The notes below the pieces were generated by a model. It worked only from the letters and a program-made list of their open reading frames with translations. It was not told the origin of the DNA and made no database searches. From contig CALVKJ010000005.1 of assembly GCA_944332675.1 (NCBI GenBank), forward strand, positions 1-37,667: 37,667 bases of DNA, given 5' to 3'. The position numbers and the translations under genes are program-made. This stretch comes from an uncultured Bacilli bacterium (GTDB taxonomy: Bacteria > Bacillota_I > Bacilli_A > RF39 > UBA660). Positions 34,763-37,667 of the stretch are shown in pieces (within the stretch, counting starts at the first letter, position 1; every line of letters begins with the position of its first letter).

Positions 34763-34791
34763 ATTTTAGAAAAATTTTACCTATAAGTCAA
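34763..34791 (-). promoter_or_regulatory. Promoter of surface protein B, shared with A
   Basis: On minus: TTGACT (34791-34786), 17 bases, TAAAAT (34768-34763). The spacer differs from that of surface protein A by one base. The leader is about 26 bases. Confidence 0.8.
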
Positions 34792-34823
34792 TAGATTTAT
34801 TTTTAATTAAAGTTAATTTATTG

Positions 34824-34850
34824 TAAAAAAAATCAACCCCTGCGGGTTGA
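34824..34850 (-). terminator. Terminator of clpB
   Basis: TCAACCC and GGGTTGA pair around CTGC, followed on minus by eight T. It lies 28 bases after the stop. Confidence 0.9.
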
Positions 34851-34877
34851 CTTAACATAAATTTGCACTATTTTACA

Positions 34878-36986
34878 TTATTTTACATTAACAACAAATT
34901 CATTATTATCTAAATCAACTACCAAAGTTGAACCAACTGCTATATCGCTATCAATTAGCTTGTGTGCAAGTAGAGATTCAATATTTTTGGTAATATATCT
35001 TCTTATAGGTCTTGCTCCATATCTTTCATCATATGCTTCATTGATTATCTTTTCTTTAACAGCATTAGTAATTTCAACACGTAAGTAGTTTTGTTGTAAT
35101 CGTTCATTAATTTCTTTAATAATCTTATCGACAATATCTCCGATAACATCTTTCTTAAGTGAGTTAAATACAATTATTTCATCTATACGATTGATAAATT
35201 CAGGACGGAATGTATTCTTTAATTCATTCATTACTAATTCCTTAGCATTATCTAATCCTTCTAGAATATATTCACTACCTAAGTTACTAGTCATAATAAT
35301 TATAGTATTTTTAAAATCTACTGTTCTACCTTGAGAATCAGTTAATCTTCCATCATCAAGAATTTGCAGTAATATATTAAATACATCTTTATGAGCTTTT
35401 TCTATTTCATCGAATAATACTATTGAATATGGATTTCTCCTTACAGCTTCCGTTAGTTCTCCGCCTTCATCATAACCAACATATCCTGGAGGAGCTCCAA
35501 CTAAACGTGAAACATTGAAGGCTTCCATATATTCAGAACAGTCAATTCTAATCATATGCTTTTCATCATCAAATAACTCATATGCCAGTGCCTTAGCAAC
35601 TTCTGTTTTACCTACACCAGTTGGACCTAAGAATATAAATGAACCAATTGGTTTTGTTGGGTCTTTAATTCCACTTCTTGCTCTAATTATTGCTTCACTA
35701 ACTAGTTTTAAAGCATTGTCTTGACCCATAACTTTTAATTTTAATCTATCATATAAGTGTAGTAATTTATCTTTTTCACTGCTTACAAGTTTAGCAACTG
35801 GAATATGTGTCCAACGAGAAATTATTTCCGCAATACCCTCTTCATCAACAACATCTGATAAAATACTATTTTGGTTATTATCTTGCAAACTCTTTAGTTC
35901 TTGTTCAAGTTTTGGTATTGTACCGTGTCTTAGTCTAGCACTAGTTTCTAGATCATAGTTATTTTCAGCAGTTGTTAAATCAAAACGAGCTCGTTCTAGT
36001 TCTTCTTTCTTTTTATTGATTTCGTCTTTTATCTTCTTTTCATCTTCCCATTTAGCACGCATTTCTTTTTCTTGGGCTTTCAAGTTCTCAAGTTCTTCAT
36101 CAATTTTAGAAAGTCTTTCACGGCTCAATTCATCACGCTCTTTCTTTAATGCTTGTTTCTCTATTTCCAAACTCATAATCTTACGAGTAAGTTCATCAAG
36201 TTCCACTGGAACAGAATCAAGTTGCATTTTTATCGTAGCACAAGCTTCATCTACTAAATCTATTGCCTTATCTGGTAGGAATCTATCGGTAATATATCTA
36301 TCAGATAAAGTTGCTGCTGCAACTAAAGCATTATCTTTAATAGTTACACCGTGGAATATTTCAAATCTTTCTTTTAAACCACGAAGTATTGTAATTGTAT
36401 CTTCCACATTAGGTTCACTTACTAAAACTTTTTGAAATCTTCTTTCTAAAGCACCATCTTTCTCAATAAATTTACGATATTCATTTAAAGTTGTTGCCCC
36501 GATAACATGGATTTCTCCCCTAGCAAGCATTGGTTTTAGCATATTTGATACATCCATAGCACCAGTATCTCCCGCTCCAACAATCATGTGAATTTCATCG
36601 ATAAACATAATGATATTCCCATCACTATCCTTTATTTCTTTTAAGACAGCTTTAAGTCTTTCTTCAAATTCACCACGATATTTAGCACCAGCTACTAAGG
36701 AACCTAAATCAAGTTCCCAAATAGTATGATCTTTCAAACTATTTGGAACATCCCCTGCTACAATTCTTTGAGCAAGTCCTTCAACTATGGCAGTTTTACC
36801 TACCCCTGGTTCACCAATTAACACTGGATTATTCTTACTCTTACGTGATAATATTCTAATTACATTACGTATTTCTTCATCACGTCCAATAACTGGATCA
36901 ACTTTATTGTCTAAAACATTCTTAGTTATATCCCGTCCATATTTATTTAAAACATCTTTTAATTCTTCTTCATTTCCCGGATACAT
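34878..36986 (-). CDS. clpB: Disaggregase ClpB without N-terminal domain
   Basis: A hexameric AAA+ unfoldase that rescues aggregated proteins with DnaK. Walker A of the first ATPase domain GEPGVGKT is at 58-65, the coiled-coil middle domain at about 255-380, and the second Walker A GPTGVGKT near 454, followed by [13 protein letters not shown] and the arginine-finger region [12 protein letters not shown]. It starts directly at the linker before the first ATPase domain, so the usual Clp-N domain (about 140 residues) is absent; 702 residues is the Mollicutes length. No ClpP-binding loop is seen. AAAGGAGG is the SD; a CIRCE operator lies upstream. Confidence 0.94.
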   Translation of the reverse strand: MYPGNEEELKDVLNKYGRDITKNVLDNKVDPVIGRDEEIRNVIRILSRKSKNNPVLIGEPGVGKTAIVEGLAQRIVAGDVPNSLKDHTIWELDLGSLVAGAKYRGEFEERLKAVLKEIKDSDGNIIMFIDEIHMIVGAGDTGAMDVSNMLKPMLARGEIHVIGATTLNEYRKFIEKDGALERRFQKVLVSEPNVEDTITILRGLKERFEIFHGVTIKDNALVAAATLSDRYITDRFLPDKAIDLVDEACATIKMQLDSVPVELDELTRKIMSLEIEKQALKKERDELSRERLSKIDEELENLKAQEKEMRAKWEDEKKIKDEINKKKEELERARFDLTTAENNYDLETSARLRHGTIPKLEQELKSLQDNNQNSILSDVVDEEGIAEIISRWTHIPVAKLVSSEKDKLLHLYDRLKLKVMGQDNALKLVSEAIIRARSGIKDPTKPIGSFIFLGPTGVGKTEVAKALAYELFDDEKHMIRIDCSEYMEAFNVSRLVGAPPGYVGYDEGGELTEAVRRNPYSIVLFDEIEKAHKDVFNILLQILDDGRLTDSQGRTVDFKNTIIIMTSNLGSEYILEGLDNAKELVMNELKNTFRPEFINRIDEIIVFNSLKKDVIGDIVDKIIKEINERLQQNYLRVEITNAVKEKIINEAYDERYGARPIRRYITKNIESLLAHKLIDSDIAVGSTLVVDLDNNEFVVNVK

Positions 36987-37002
36987 TTTATACCCCTCCT
37001 TT

Positions 37003-37043
37003 ACGATTGTATTGTAGCACTAAAATTAGCACTTGTCAATATC
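37003..37043 (-). promoter_or_regulatory. Promoter of clpB
   Basis: On minus: TTGACA inside the CIRCE spacer, 17 bases, then TACAAT with an extended TGC. HrcA bound to CIRCE would cover the -35, so repression should be direct. Confidence 0.8.
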
Positions 37044-37052
37044 AAGTGCTAA
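37026..37052. promoter_or_regulatory. CIRCE operator (HrcA site)
   Basis: TTAGCACTT, nine bases, AAGTGCTAA: a perfect inverted repeat matching CIRCE (TTAGCACTC-N9-GAGTGCTAA) except for the innermost base of each arm. It marks clpB as an HrcA-controlled heat-shock gene. Confidence 0.92.
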
Positions 37053-37069
37053 TTATTTGAAAACTTTTG

Positions 37070-37126
37070 TTTGTCGAACTTTGTCGTACTCTTTTTCTTG
37101 TATTTATACCATTTTAACTCTAGAAT
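37070..37126 (+). promoter_or_regulatory. Promoter and tandem 10-bp repeats, module 1
   Basis: TTTGTCGAAC and TTTGTCGTAC stand head to tail (37070-37089), one helical turn apart, eight bases before TTGTAT (37098-37103); after 17 bases comes TAGAAT (37121-37126). The same arrangement and spacing recur in module 2. The repeats look like the site of a dimeric regulator. Confidence 0.65.
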
Positions 37127-37132
37127 AATAAA

Positions 37133-37225
37133 CTGTTACCCATTAGTGGGAGTGCCTGTTTAACTTTAGTATCTTAGATAATCGGGGGTTTTGACCTTTG
37201 GAGAGTCAGGAGAAAGGGGAAAACC
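37133..37225 (+). promoter_or_regulatory. Structured leader of peptide mRNA, module 1
   Basis: AGTGCCTG (37151-37158) repeats at 37311-37318 across the peptide gene; the antisense RNA carries the complement. Just before the ATG, GGUUUU and CCUUU can pair with AAAACC and AAAGG, a helix with one 2x2 internal loop that buries the ribosome site AAAGGGG. The 5' segment 37135-37163 is also an imperfect inverted repeat of 37325-37351, so the mRNA ends could pair. Confidence 0.55.
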
Positions 37226-37312
37226 ATGAGTAATAATATATTTTATCAACTTGTGATAATCTTGTTGTTTGGTATTATATATCAAAATATAGAAAAAAGG
37301 CACCGAAAATAG
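37226..37312 (+). CDS. 28-residue hydrophobic peptide, module 1 (putative type I toxin)
   Basis: A polar start (MSNN), a hydrophobic stretch FYQLVIILLFGIIYQ and a basic end EKRHRK: the profile of small membrane toxins. AAAGGGG lies six bases before the ATG. The last codons overlap the antisense RNA terminator. It is a homologue of the module 2 peptide (shared F-x-Q followed by an aliphatic run). It lacks the proline and the WL end of Fst, so it is like Fst in gene layout, not in sequence. Possible alternatives are a membrane signal or stress peptide. Confidence 0.6.
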   Translation: MSNNIFYQLVIILLFGIIYQNIEKRHRK

Positions 37313-37357
37313 TGCCTGCCCAATAAACAGGTGCTAACCACTATGGGTAACACTTAC
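37290..37357 (-). ncRNA. Putative antisense RNA (antitoxin), module 1
   Basis: On minus, TTGAAT (37392-37387), 17 bases, TATATT (37369-37364) with an extended TGA predict a start near 37357. The RNA ends at a hairpin of AGGCAC (37298-37303) and GTGCCT (37312-37317), followed by a T run, giving about 67 nt. It is complementary to the 3' part of the peptide mRNA and, through CAGGCACU, to the leader repeat. The size and convergent layout match RNA II of par loci. Confidence 0.6.
37325..37351 (+). repeat. Inverted copy of the module 1 leader segment
   Basis: The sequence beginning AAACAGGTG and ending ATGGGTAAC is an imperfect inverted repeat of the leader segment at 37135-37163. As a result, the peptide mRNA and the antisense RNA begin with similar sequences (GTTACCCAT). 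Confidence 0.65.
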
Positions 37358-37400
37358 ATATATAATATATCAAATTACATAAATTTATTCAAGTATTTTT

Positions 37401-37457
37401 AATGTCGAACTTTGTCGCACTCTTTTTCTTGCATTTATACCATTTTAACTCTAGAAT
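37401..37457 (+). promoter_or_regulatory. Promoter and tandem 10-bp repeats, module 2
   Basis: AATGTCGAAC and TTTGTCGCAC (37401-37420), eight bases, TTGCAT (37429-37434), 17 bases, TAGAAT (37452-37457). The block from the first repeat to the -10 matches module 1 with only a few differences, while the transcribed parts differ widely. Confidence 0.65.
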
Positions 37458-37462
37458 AATAA

Positions 37463-37562
37463 TTCGTTACCCGTAGTGGAAGCGTCTGCTAACTTTTAGT
37501 AATTACTGTATTTTTTCTGGGGGTTTTCTTCGGGAGAGGTCTTTAGTGAAAGAGGTGATGCA
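37463..37562 (+). promoter_or_regulatory. Structured leader of peptide mRNA, module 2
   Basis: AGCGTCT (37481-37487) repeats at 37651-37657, the counterpart of AGTGCCT in module 1 with changed bases. TTTTC-TTCG-GGAGA forms a UUCG-capped hairpin, and TCTTT pairs with AAAGA at the start of the ribosome site AAAGAGGTG. Confidence 0.5.
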
Positions 37563-37646
37563 ATGAACGACAAAGCATTTTGTCAAGTAATTATAATTCT
37601 GGTACTCGTACTTTTTAGTAATAGAGGCCAAGCAAAAAGACGCTAA
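37563..37646 (+). CDS. 27-residue hydrophobic peptide, module 2 (putative type I toxin)
   Basis: Start MNDKAF, hydrophobic stretch CQVIIILVLVLF, then a polar-basic end SNRGQAKRR. GAGGTGATG precedes the ATG at 37563; the earlier ATG inside the SD gives only two codons. It is a diverged copy of the module 1 peptide, in the same place relative to promoter, leader and antisense terminator. Confidence 0.6.
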   Translation: MNDKAFCQVIIILVLVLFSNRGQAKRR

Positions 37647-37667
37647 CAATAGCGTCTACCCAAGTAG
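37634..37667 (-). ncRNA. 3' end of putative antisense RNA, module 2 (cut by window end)
   Basis: On minus, AGACGCTA-TTGT-TAGCGTCT forms an eight-pair hairpin followed by TTTTTGC, matching the antisense terminator of module 1. The promoter would lie beyond the window. Confidence 0.5.

Noticed and set aside
37070-37420. The TGTCG repeats as true Spo0A boxes
   Set aside because: Only one repeat of each pair matches TGTCGAA; the partners read TGTCGTA and TGTCGCA, and no sporulation regulon is evident in the window. Kept only as an unknown operator.
37226-37646. Naming the peptides Fst or Ldr
   Set aside because: The layout agrees, but the peptides lack the conserved proline and WL ending of Fst and are unlike Ldr; only similarity of architecture is claimed.

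Overview
The window is AT-rich DNA from the chromosome of a low-GC, wall-making bacterium of the Bacilli that looks close to the Mollicutes (uncultured gut lineages of the RF39 type would fit; this placement is inference). The case for it: a short SMC (976 aa) and a ClpB without its N-domain, both Mollicutes-like, beside intact cell-wall genes (ftsW, murG, murB, divIB, pgdA-like) and Gram-positive promoters and Shine-Dalgarno sites. TGA is used as a stop, so the Mycoplasma code is not in use. There is no phage, transposase or CRISPR array.

Layout. 1-1,900: a minus-strand operon of two small membrane or anchored proteins and ftsW. 2,000-2,840: a YjcZ-like glycine/tyrosine-rich peptide and peptide deformylase on plus. 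2,866-6,450: rnc-smc on minus. 6,551-7,770: yidD, a degenerate ZnuA-like lipoprotein and tRNA-Ser on plus. 7,786-11,070: a glycerophosphodiesterase, tRNA-Glu, tRNA-Ile, a Cthe_2159-like surface protein, tsaC and tRNA-Lys on minus, with a candidate free-standing structured RNA at 10,783-10,910. 11,126-13,177: an SH3b protein and unknown membrane proteins. 13,167-16,733: an ABC exporter operon ending in a polysaccharide deacetylase. 16,853-22,578: murG-murB-divIB-queH, then a SipW-type secreted protein and a Xer recombinase. 22,830-25,472: a large fibronectin-III surface protein. 25,656-28,721: an ABC exporter with a YtrA-type GntR regulator. 28,764-33,218: a second glycerophosphodiesterase, a 30-aa hydrophobic peptide, and a seven-gene mscL-to-InlB-repeat operon that includes rimM and trmD. 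33,273-34,730: a second surface protein. 34,878-36,986: clpB under a CIRCE operator.

The right edge (37,070-37,667) is the most unusual part. Two tandem modules each have a near-identical promoter with upstream 10-bp repeats, a structured leader that can hide the ribosome site, a 27-28 aa hydrophobic peptide with a basic tail, and a short convergent antisense RNA whose terminator lies over the end of the peptide gene. The recognition sequences differ between copies but change together within each copy. This is the architecture of Fst/par-type type I toxin-antitoxin loci, with peptides I do not recognise. The second copy is cut by the window end.

The two large surface proteins (22,830 and 33,273) share a SipW-type signal, an N-terminal TasA-like domain, a C-terminal domain and an almost identical promoter. 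Their last ~35 variable residues are coded by a GC-rich run of NNY codons, as expected of variable regions of a diversity-generating retroelement. No reverse transcriptase or template repeat lies in the window, so that reading stays a hypothesis.
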